Assembly (NCBI RefSeq): GCF_004217615.1
Contig: NZ_SHLD01000001.1
Span: forward strand, 372,001 to 436,000
Source of the DNA: Micromonospora kangleipakensis
Lineage (GTDB): Bacteria > Actinomycetota > Actinomycetes > Mycobacteriales > Micromonosporaceae
Direction of reading: 5' to 3'
DNA: 64,000 bases
The translations under genes and the position numbers were made by a program. Under the pieces are notes generated by a model. It did not search any database. It was not told the origin of the DNA and was given only the letters and a program-made list of their open reading frames with translations. The first letter of the stretch is position 1; the number at the start of each line of letters is the position of its first letter. Shown piece after piece: positions 46,027 to 52,860 of the stretch.

Positions 46027-47028
46027 GTGGACGTTACCCCGGGGACCACCGGCGACGCCGGACACGGCGCTGCCTCCATCACGCTGGAGGGCATCCGCAA
46101 GCGCTACCCGGACGGGACCGAGGCGGTGCGGAAGCTGAGCCTGGAGGTGAAGGCCGGCGAGCTGGCGGTGCTGATCGGACCGTCGGGCTGCGGCAAGTCC
46201 ACCGTGCTGCGGATGATCAACCGGCTGATCGAGCCGACCGACGGCCGGATCCTGCTCGGCGACGACGACGTCACCCGGGTCGACCCGGTCAAGCTGCGCC
46301 GCCGCATCGGGTACGTGATCCAGAACGTCGGCCTCTTCCCGCACCAGACGGTCAGCGCGAACGTGGCGACCGTGCCCGCCCTGCTCGGCTGGCCGCGGGA
46401 GCGGACCCGCCGGCGGGTCGACGAGCTGCTGGACCTGGTCGGCCTCGACCCGGCCCAGTTCGGCCGCCGCTACCCGCACGAGCTCTCCGGCGGTCAGCGG
46501 CAGCGGGTCGGGGTGGCCCGGGCCCTCGCGGCCGACCCGGTGGTGCTGCTGATGGACGAGCCCTTCTCCGCCGTCGACCCGATCGTCCGGACCCGGCTGC
46601 AGGAGGAGTTCCTCCGGCTCCAGGCCGAGGTCCGCAAGACCATCGTGCTGGTCACCCACGACCTGGACGAGGCGGTCCGGCTGGGCGACCGGATCGCGGT
46701 GCTCTCCGAGGGCGGCCGGTTGGAGCAGTACGACACCCCGGCCGCCATCCTCGGCTCGCCCGCCTCGCCGTTCGTCCGCGAGTTCGTCGGCGCCGACCGG
46801 GGCATCCGCCGGCTGGCGGTCACCCCGGTCACCCGGGCGGTGCTCGATCCGCTCCCGGTGGGTGGCGGGGCGGACCTGCCCGCGGTGCCGCTGGGCGGGT
46901 CCGCGTACGACGCGTTGGGCGTGCTGCTCACCTCGGCCGCCGAGCACGCCCTGGTCACCGAGGACGGCCACCCGGTCGGGCTGCTCAGCCGGGACCGGGT
47001 GCTGGGCCTGGGGGCGGTGGCGAGCTGA
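46027..47028 (+). CDS. Osmoprotectant ABC transporter ATP-binding protein
   Basis: 333 residues; GTG start with GGAGG 7 nt upstream. Walker A GPSGCGKST, signature LSGGQRQRVGVARAL and Walker B VLLMDEPFSAVD are intact. The C-terminal 75 residues contain one CBS-like stretch (AEHALVTEDGHPVGLLSRDRVLGLG), where OpuCA proteins normally have two CBS domains that sense ionic strength. The gene is divergent from, and abuts, the permease gene. Confidence 0.92.
   Translation: MDVTPGTTGDAGHGAASITLEGIRKRYPDGTEAVRKLSLEVKAGELAVLIGPSGCGKSTVLRMINRLIEPTDGRILLGDDDVTRVDPVKLRRRIGYVIQNVGLFPHQTVSANVATVPALLGWPRERTRRRVDELLDLVGLDPAQFGRRYPHELSGGQRQRVGVARALAADPVVLLMDEPFSAVDPIVRTRLQEEFLRLQAEVRKTIVLVTHDLDEAVRLGDRIAVLSEGGRLEQYDTPAAILGSPASPFVREFVGADRGIRRLAVTPVTRAVLDPLPVGGGADLPAVPLGGSAYDALGVLLTSAAEHALVTEDGHPVGLLSRDRVLGLGAVAS
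46031..46036 (-). promoter_or_regulatory. -10 hexamer TAACGT of the permease at 46024 (leaderless)
   Basis: On the minus strand it sits at -12 to -7 from the permease GTG, inside codons 2-4 of the divergent ATPase gene. Confidence 0.5.
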
Positions 47029-47064
47029 CTACGGTCCGCCGGGCCGCGTCGAGGCCGGGCGGTG

Positions 47065-47565
47065 TCAGGCGCGGCCGCCGAGGCTGGCGGTGCCGACGAC
47101 CCAGCCGGCGAAGAGGCCGTACGTGGCGCCGGTGCTCGCCGCCTGGAAGGCCGTGAGCAGCGACCCGTCCGGCCCGAGCAACGTGGCGAGCAGCCCGGTG
47201 AAGCCGCCGGCCAGGGCGTACGCCGCCCAACCGGAGAAGAACTGGCTGACCGAGCCCTGCACCCGGGCCACCTGCGAGGCGGGCAGCAGGTAGAGGAGGA
47301 CCGCGGCCAGGATCACCATCAGCACGGCCCGCAGGTCGGTGGCGAACACCCCCTGCGCCGGGTCGTCGGAGTGCAGCCGCCAGGCCGGCCAGGCCAGCAG
47401 CCGCAGGAACCAGCCGCCCGCGCCGTTCGGGTCCGTGTGGTCCTGGACCCATCCCACGTACGCGGGGCTGCCGCCGACTCCGACCAGGAGCAGCGCGGCC
47501 AGGGTGCCGGTGCCCGCGGCGGTGCCGTACCCGCTGGCGGTCCGGGGGCGGTTGGTGAGGGCCAT
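47065..47565 (-). CDS. Hypothetical multi-pass membrane protein
   Basis: 166 residues from the ATG at 47565. About four hydrophobic segments (TLAALLLVGVGG; RAVLMVILAAVLLYLLP; WAAYALAGGFTGLLATLLG; ATYGLFAGWVVGTASLG) are separated by short loops. No family is recognised. It converges with the ATPase gene. Confidence 0.6.
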   Translation of the reverse strand: MALTNRPRTASGYGTAAGTGTLAALLLVGVGGSPAYVGWVQDHTDPNGAGGWFLRLLAWPAWRLHSDDPAQGVFATDLRAVLMVILAAVLLYLLPASQVARVQGSVSQFFSGWAAYALAGGFTGLLATLLGPDGSLLTAFQAASTGATYGLFAGWVVGTASLGGRA

Positions 47566-47649
47566 GGTGCGCTCAGTTCCCGGCTCGCGCCGCCGGGCAA
47601 ACCTGCGCGTACGCGCGACCGCCGCGGGCCGGCGGAGAGCCATCGGACG

Positions 47650-47952
47650 TCAGTGCTTCAGCAGGTAGTCGATGAAGGCGGCCCGCAGCAACGACTCGGA
47701 CTCCTCGTAACCGTGGCCGGTCAGCTCCCGCCAGAGGGCGTTGGCCTCGTCGATGATCGGCCCGACCGAGTTGGGCGCGCCGTCCAGCGCGGCGGCCTCG
47801 TCCGCGTTCGGCAGGTGCCGCAGCACCGACCAGAAGAAGGCCACGTCGCGGCGCTCCCGGGCCAGGGCGAACGCCTGCTCGCGCAACTCCTCGGTGGAGA
47901 GCTGGTCGAGCTGGTCGAAGGTACGGCCGCCGGTGGCAGGAGATTCGGTCAT
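47650..47952 (-). CDS. Small acidic hypothetical protein
   Basis: 100 residues from the ATG at 47952. Helical and soluble, with FDQLDQLSTEELREQAFALARERRDVAFFWSVLRHLPNADE and ALWRELTGHGYEESESLLRAAFIDYLLKH. The pattern is conserved-looking but unassigned. TAGGCT at 47960-47965 is one base from exact leaderless spacing. Confidence 0.65.
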   Translation of the reverse strand: MTESPATGGRTFDQLDQLSTEELREQAFALARERRDVAFFWSVLRHLPNADEAAALDGAPNSVGPIIDEANALWRELTGHGYEESESLLRAAFIDYLLKH

Positions 47953-48004
47953 GCCGCCGAGCCTAACCGGCGAGATCAGGCTCGGCGCACCGGACGCGAC
48001 CCGG

Positions 48005-49225
48005 TCAGCGGTCGTCGGCGTCCCAGCGCTGCGGGCCGGTCTCCCAGCGGTGCGCCTCCCACGGGTCGGCCGTGGTCTCCTCGGCCTGCACGGGCAGCAC
48101 CGACGGCCAGGTGTCAACCGGGCCGGACCGGGTCAGCGCCCAGCCCGTGCTGATCGTGCCGTCCCCCGCCGGGGCCAGCTCGGGCGCCTCGCCGGTGGCC
48201 GTTCGCGGTCGACCGAGCGCCTCGACCAGCCGGGTGACCAGCAGCCCGCCGCCGAGCACCGCCCCGCCGACGGCCCACCGGCTGACCGTCCAGCCGCGGG
48301 CCTGCGCCCAGGCGAGGAAGACCACGACCAGGCTGACCGCGATCAGGGTGCCGAGGATCCCGCCGCGCCGGCCGTACGCGCTGGTGCCGGCGAGCATCGC
48401 CGTGCCGACGGCCAGGATCGACCAGTCCAGCCCGGAGGTGGGCGCCACCGGCCCAGTCCCGTTGGTCGCGATCAGCACCCCGGCGAGCATGGCGAGCACG
48501 GTGGAGCCGACCAGCGCCAGGACGGTCACCATCGCGGCGACGACGCCCCGGCGCCGGGCCGGGTCGGTGACCGGCCGGAACCGGCCCACCAGCCGCCGGA
48601 TCGCCTTGACCGCGCCGAACAGGCCGCCGAGGACGGCCACCGCGGCGAAGCCGGCGAAGAGGTTGACGGCCATGCCCCGGGGGTCGTACGTGCCCTGGAC
48701 CACGACCGGGCTGGCCCGCCGCTCGATGTACACGATCACCCCGGCCGCGCCCGCGAGGCTGGCCGCCCAGCCGGGCACGTGCAGCACCACCACCGCCAGG
48801 GCGAGAGCCGCGCCGCCCAGGGCGGCCACCACCAGCGCCGGGAGGAGCGCCTCCCGCAGGCCCCGGTCGCCCTGCTCGGCGACGTGCAGCGCGGCGGCCA
48901 CCGCGACCGGGCCGACCGCCAGGTTGACCGCGGCGGCGCGCAGGCTCAGCCCGGCGGCGAGGGCCAGCAGGCCCAGCGCGACCGCGTCGACCAGCAGCGA
49001 CTTCAGGCCGTCGCCGCGCAACGCGTCCGCGTTCTCCCGCCAGAGCAGGTACGCCATGCCGCCCAGCCCGGCCAGCAGCACGAACTCCCAGACCACGTGG
49101 ACCGCGATCCGGTCCCGCCCCGGCTCGCCGTGCAGGGGATCGTCGAAGACGTTCTCCAGCACGGCGGCGGGCACACCCGACGACGGCTCCGCCGGTGCAT
49201 CCCGGCCCGTTTCGTCGTACGCCAT
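48005..49225 (-). CDS. Multi-pass membrane protein with C-terminal Trp-rich tail
   Basis: 406 residues from the ATG at 49225 after GGGAGG. About ten hydrophobic segments span residues 38-320, with a layout like ribose/sugar ABC permeases (NLFAGFAAVAVLGGLFGAVK; AYGRRGGILGTLIAVSLVVVFLAWA). A soluble tail ends PWEAHRWETGPQRWDADDR. There is no binding-protein or ATPase partner next to it, so permease function is only a resemblance. Confidence 0.65.
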   Translation of the reverse strand: MAYDETGRDAPAEPSSGVPAAVLENVFDDPLHGEPGRDRIAVHVVWEFVLLAGLGGMAYLLWRENADALRGDGLKSLLVDAVALGLLALAAGLSLRAAAVNLAVGPVAVAAALHVAEQGDRGLREALLPALVVAALGGAALALAVVVLHVPGWAASLAGAAGVIVYIERRASPVVVQGTYDPRGMAVNLFAGFAAVAVLGGLFGAVKAIRRLVGRFRPVTDPARRRGVVAAMVTVLALVGSTVLAMLAGVLIATNGTGPVAPTSGLDWSILAVGTAMLAGTSAYGRRGGILGTLIAVSLVVVFLAWAQARGWTVSRWAVGGAVLGGGLLVTRLVEALGRPRTATGEAPELAPAGDGTISTGWALTRSGPVDTWPSVLPVQAEETTADPWEAHRWETGPQRWDADDR

Positions 49226-49343
49226 GACCCGCGCCTCCCACGTCGCCGGCCGTCCGGCCCGACGCACGGGCGGACCGGCGGCGGCCGTTGCTTCCGGTCG
49301 CCAGGGACGGTACCTGCGGGCAGGGGTGGGGGGAAGCCCCTGA

Positions 49344-49877
49344 TCAACGCTGGCCGGGACGGCTCTCCCGGTCGCCGGGCTCGCGGTCCTCGTCGTCCTC
49401 CTGCTCCGGCACCCGGCAGGCCCGCTCCAGCCAGAGCGCGGCGCCGACCAGGGCGAGCGAGGCGAGCAGCCCGGCGCCCGCGGCGGGTCGGTCGTCGACG
49501 GCGGCGTTGGTCCGCTCGAGGAAGAGCCACGCGGTCATCCCCGCGTAGAAGCCGGCGAAGATCGCCCCGGCCAGCGCGGACGCCTTGGCGAGCACCACGA
49601 ACCGGGCGACCAGCAGCGGGTTGACCGGCTCCCGGCCCGGCCTGAGCCCCTCGATCCGGCCGCGGGTGTTCACCGCCGCGTACGCCTCCAGCACCGCGAG
49701 GCCGGCCAGCGTGACCACCGGCAGCCAGGGCAGCCTCGGCGCGACGTCGTAGTAGAAGATGCTGATCAGCAGCCAGGCCACCGCGGCGGCGGCGAGGGCG
49801 GCCACCACCAGCGTGGAGATTCGGGTCGGACCCATCCGGAAGCGGTCGGGGTCGCGCGGGGACTGCGCCTGGCTCAT
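49344..49877 (-). CDS. DUF3180 family membrane protein
   Basis: 177 residues with four membrane segments (MGPTRISTLVVAALAAAAVAWLL; LPWLPVVTLAGLAVLEAYAAV; ARFVVLAKASALAGAIFAGFYAGMTAWL; LLASLALVGAALWLERACRVP). The family is found directly downstream of folK in actinobacteria, as here. Function unknown. The charged C-terminus is EDDEDREPGDRESR. Confidence 0.85.
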   Translation of the reverse strand: MSQAQSPRDPDRFRMGPTRISTLVVAALAAAAVAWLLISIFYYDVAPRLPWLPVVTLAGLAVLEAYAAVNTRGRIEGLRPGREPVNPLLVARFVVLAKASALAGAIFAGFYAGMTAWLFLERTNAAVDDRPAAGAGLLASLALVGAALWLERACRVPEQEDDEDREPGDRESRPGQR

Positions 49878-49896
49878 GCCGTCCGGCTCCAGTGGG

Positions 49897-50424
49897 TCAT
49901 GCGTCCGACTCTAACGCCAGATCCGGTCGGGGACTCAGTTCCAGGGCGTCCCCGGCCAACGGCTCGGCGTTGAGCACGTCCGTCAGCCAGCCGTGGCCGG
50001 GCAGCCGCCCGTGCGGCTCGATGTCGATCCACGGCCGCAGCACGAAGGCCCGCAGGTGGGCGCGGGGGTGCGGCAGGGTCAGCTCCGGGTCGTCGCTGAG
50101 CACCGGCTCACCCGCGTCGTCCCAGACCGCGACGACGTCGACGTCCAGGGTGCGCGGTCCGAACCGGCGTTCCGGGTCGCGGACCCGGCCGGCGGCCGCC
50201 TCGGCGGCCCGGGCCCGCTCCAGCCAGTCCCGCGCGATCGCCGCCGGGTCCACGGCCAGCACCACCGCGTTCAGGTACGCCGGCTGCTCGGCGTCCCCCC
50301 ACGGTGGAGTCTCGTACACGCCGGAGACCACCCGCACCGCGTCGCCGAGCGCGGCCACCGCCGAGCGCAGGTGGTCGAGGCGGTCGCCGAGGTTGCTGCC
50401 GATCGACAGCACGGCCCGGGTCAC
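49897..50424 (-). CDS. folK: 2-amino-4-hydroxy-6-hydroxymethyldihydropteridine diphosphokinase
   Basis: 175 residues; the GTG overlaps the folB stop (GTGA). Conserved AVLSIGSNLGDR, ETPPWGDAEQPAYLNAV and RTLDVDVV. It pyrophosphorylates the pterin before dihydropteroate synthesis. It is the third gene of a folP-folB-folK chain joined by 4-nt overlaps. Confidence 0.95.
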   Translation of the reverse strand: MTRAVLSIGSNLGDRLDHLRSAVAALGDAVRVVSGVYETPPWGDAEQPAYLNAVVLAVDPAAIARDWLERARAAEAAAGRVRDPERRFGPRTLDVDVVAVWDDAGEPVLSDDPELTLPHPRAHLRAFVLRPWIDIEPHGRLPGHGWLTDVLNAEPLAGDALELSPRPDLALESDA

Positions 50425-50780
50425 CGGGTACGCCGCATCGTGACGGCCACGTCCCGGAAGGCGTGCGGGATCGGGGCCTCGGGCTTGTGCACGGTGACCG
50501 TGGCGGCGCCGACCAGCGGTTCGGCGAGGCAGACCGCGAGCAGCCGCTCGGCGAGCGTCTCGATCAGGTTCACCGGCTCCCCGGTGATCACCGCGACCAG
50601 CCGCTCGGCCAGCTCGCCGTAGTGCACCGTGTCGGTCACCTCGTCGGAGCGGGCGGCCGGGGCCAGGTCGAGTTCGAGCACCGCGTCGACCACGAACTCC
50701 TGCCCCTGGGCGCGCTCGAAGTCGTAGACGCCGTGCCGGCCGCGCGCCCGCAGCCCGGTCAGCTCGATCCGGTCGGTCAT
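50421..50780 (-). CDS. folB: Dihydroneopterin aldolase
   Basis: 119 residues, standard length. GRHGVYDFERAQGQEFVVDAVLELD, the VHYGELAERL region and VTVHKPEAPIPHAF are conserved. It converts dihydroneopterin to hydroxymethyldihydropterin. Its ATG overlaps the folP stop and its stop overlaps the folK start. Confidence 0.95.
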   Translation of the reverse strand: MTDRIELTGLRARGRHGVYDFERAQGQEFVVDAVLELDLAPAARSDEVTDTVHYGELAERLVAVITGEPVNLIETLAERLLAVCLAEPLVGAATVTVHKPEAPIPHAFRDVAVTMRRTR

Positions 50781-51760
50781 CGTGCTCCCTCTCCCCGCGC
50801 CGCACCCGCCGGCCGGGCCTCTTCCTCGCCGGGCGGCGGCTGGCCGCCCCCGCCGGCAGCGTCGCTCCCGCTCCGGCCGGGCGGCTCTCCGCCGTTGCCG
50901 GCGGGCCGGTCGGCAGGCCCGGCGACCAGGCGGGGGCGGCCGGTGGCGGCCCAGACGGCGAGCGCGTCGGCGGTGGCGCGGACGTCGTGCACGCGGACCC
51001 CCCAGGCGCCGGCGGCGACAGCGAGCAGGCTGGTGGCGACGGTGGCCGCCTCCCGGTCCGCGGTCGGGCGGGGCGTGCCGTCCGGGGCGGCCAGCAGCCG
51101 GCCCAGGTACGACTTGCGGCTCGCCCCGAAGAGCAGCGGGAAGCCGAGTTCGAGCAGCTCGGGCAGGCGGGCGCTGAGCTCCCAGTTGTGCGCGGCGGTC
51201 TTGGCGAAGCCGAGCCCGGGGTCGATGATGATCCGGTCGGCGGCCACCCCGGCGGCCAGCGCCTCGTCCACCCGCTGACTCAGCTCGGCCCGGACGTCGG
51301 CGACCACGTCGGTGTAGCTGGCCAGGTCGCGCATCCCGCGGGAGTGCCCGCGCCAGTGCATCAGCACCCAGGGGCAGCCGGCGTCGCGGACCACCCGGGC
51401 CATGTCCGGGTCGGCGAGGCCGCCGGAGACGTCGTTGACCACGTCGGCGCCGGCGGCGAGGGCCGCCTCGGCCACCCGGGCCCGGCTGGTGTCGATGCTG
51501 ACCGGGATGCCGGCGGCGGCGAGTTCGCGGATCACCGGCAGCACCCGGGCCGTCTCGGTCTCCGGGTCGACCCGGTCGGCGCCGGGACGGGTCGACTCCC
51601 CGCCCACGTCCACCAGGTCCGCGCCGGCCGCGCGCAGTCGCACTCCGTGTCCGACGGCGGCGTCGAGATCGGCGTACCTGCCGCCGTCGGAAAAGGAGTC
51701 GGGCGTGACGTTGAGAACGCCCATCACCACCGGGGCCTGCGCCCGTTCCAGATCGGTCAC
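50777..51760 (-). CDS. folP: Dihydropteroate synthase
   Basis: 327 residues from the GTG at 51760, which is supported by TACGGT at leaderless spacing. TIM-barrel enzyme with VMGVLNVTPDSFSDGG, VDVGGESTRPGA, ISIDTSRA-type and GASRKSYLGRLL motifs; target of sulfonamides. The last 50 residues are a Gly/Pro/Glu-rich tail not needed for the fold. It starts the folP-folB-folK-DUF3180 group; no folE is in the window. Confidence 0.94.
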   Translation of the reverse strand: MTDLERAQAPVVMGVLNVTPDSFSDGGRYADLDAAVGHGVRLRAAGADLVDVGGESTRPGADRVDPETETARVLPVIRELAAAGIPVSIDTSRARVAEAALAAGADVVNDVSGGLADPDMARVVRDAGCPWVLMHWRGHSRGMRDLASYTDVVADVRAELSQRVDEALAAGVAADRIIIDPGLGFAKTAAHNWELSARLPELLELGFPLLFGASRKSYLGRLLAAPDGTPRPTADREAATVATSLLAVAAGAWGVRVHDVRATADALAVWAATGRPRLVAGPADRPAGNGGEPPGRSGSDAAGGGGQPPPGEEEARPAGAARGEGAR

Positions 51761-52117
51761 GACTAGACCGTACCGGTCGCCAGCAGGGCCTCCGGCGACC
51801 CGGCCCAGGACCGTCCGCGACGGCCCTGACATGCCGATTGGAACAGGTGTACGATCGGTCGTCCGGGGCGAAGCGGGTCGACTCTTCGCGGGTTGTCGCA
51901 AAGGTGGCCGGGCCGTACGCTTTGGAATTGCCCAGCATCGAGATGGCGAAGCCTGGAGGGAGGGCCGAAGCGGGAGAAATTCCCCCAAAGCTCACCACTC
52001 TCCGTGGTGAGTAACGAACGCAGTGTCGCCGACGCTGCGCACAGTGAGCACCGATCCCGCCAGGCTTGACTACTGCACCACCGCGGCGTCGCCGGCCGCG
52101 ATATGGGGAGGTTTCCA
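51761..52117. other. Divergent control region between folP and the T4SS-like operon
   Basis: No gene is seen. It contains GAACAGGTGTAC at 51841-51852 (near the actinobacterial LexA box pattern GAAC-N4-GTTY), a perfect hairpin CTCACCAC/GTGGTGAG at 51991-52011, and the GGGGAGG ribosome site at 52105 for the first operon gene. Confidence 0.45.
51767..51772 (-). promoter_or_regulatory. -10 hexamer TACGGT of folP (leaderless)
   Basis: It sits at -12 to -7 from the folP GTG at 51760. Confidence 0.5.
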
Positions 52118-52432
52118 GTGATCGCCATCGAGCTCCTGGGGACGGCGTCGTCCGCCGTCGACCACGCGCTCCACACCCTGGCGTCGACTCCACTCGCCGA
52201 GCCGGCGCCCAAGGGGATCGACACCGAGGGTGTCGTCACCTTCTTCGCCAGCAAGATCGCGCCGATCCTGCTCGCCGTCCTCGGCGTCATCTTCATCGGC
52301 CGCGCCAGCCGGGGCGAGATCTCGAAGGTGCTGACCAGCTCCGCCATCGCCATCGTCGGCCTGGCCTTCATCGCCGGTGCCGCCACCCTCTTCTTCATCG
52401 GCGACTACCTGATCAACCTGATCTTCGAATAG
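52118..52432 (+). CDS. Small two-span membrane protein, pilin (VirB2/TrbC)-like
   Basis: 104 residues from the GTG at 52118, chosen because GGGGAGG lies 6 nt upstream; the ATG at 52103 overlaps that site. After a 35-residue N-terminal part it has two spans (about 40-58 and 70-95) separated by a short basic loop GRASRGEIS. This hairpin layout and its place as first gene of a VirB4-containing operon resemble VirB2/TrbC pilin subunits. Sequence similarity to known pilins is not evident by eye. Confidence 0.6.
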   Translation: MIAIELLGTASSAVDHALHTLASTPLAEPAPKGIDTEGVVTFFASKIAPILLAVLGVIFIGRASRGEISKVLTSSAIAIVGLAFIAGAATLFFIGDYLINLIFE

Positions 52433-52444
52433 GCGCGGGCGACC

Positions 52445-52807
52445 ATGCGGCTGCGCACCGACGACGACATCTACCGGGCACGTCTCGTCTATCTCGGGCC
52501 GCCCGGCTACACCCTTCCCGTGCACCTGCCGTACGCCCAGTACGGCCTGTTCATGCTGCTCGTACCCCTCTACATGTTCATCCACTGGCTGTTCACGCTG
52601 AAGGTCGAGCTGTTCCCCGCGTGGGAGATCTCGCTCGCCATCGTGACCACCTCGTTCATCTTCCGGTACGTCGACCCGGACCGGCCGGCGCGCATGGTCA
52701 TCCGCACCGCGCTGACCGACTGGCGACGCACCCGGGAGCCGGCCGCCGAGCTGCGCGACCCGCGCCTGGTGGCGAGCCGGATCAGGATCCGGGAGGAACT
52801 GGCATGA
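52445..52807 (+). CDS. PrgI/VirB3-like membrane protein
   Basis: 120 residues. A short N-terminus RLRTDDDIYRARLVYLGPP leads to two adjacent spans (about 32-50 and 55-72, FMLLVPLYMFIHWLF and WEISLAIVTTSFIFRYV), then a basic cytoplasmic tail with RPARMVIRTALTDWRR. Proteins of this size and layout immediately before VirB4 are the VirB3/PrgI component of T4SS. The stop overlaps the ATG of an 18-codon frame. Confidence 0.7.
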   Translation: MRLRTDDDIYRARLVYLGPPGYTLPVHLPYAQYGLFMLLVPLYMFIHWLFTLKVELFPAWEISLAIVTTSFIFRYVDPDRPARMVIRTALTDWRRTREPAAELRDPRLVASRIRIREELA

Positions 52808-52860
52808 CCGGGCGTACGCCGATCGGGCAGACGAACGACGCGGGTGAGGCGGTCGCATGA
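52804..52860 (+). CDS. 18-residue mini-ORF with ATGA overlaps on both sides
   Basis: Its ATG overlaps the previous gene's TGA, and its TGA overlaps the ATG of the VirB4-like gene. It would encode 18 residues (MTGRTPIGQTNDAGEAVA). The double overlap suggests a relay that couples translation of the small membrane protein to the large ATPase. It may alternatively be non-coding spacer. Confidence 0.45.
   Translation: MTGRTPIGQTNDAGEAVA

Noticed and set aside
52103..52117. ATG at 52103 as start of the pilin-like gene
   Set aside because: It overlaps the GGGGAGG ribosome site that is ideally spaced for the GTG at 52118.
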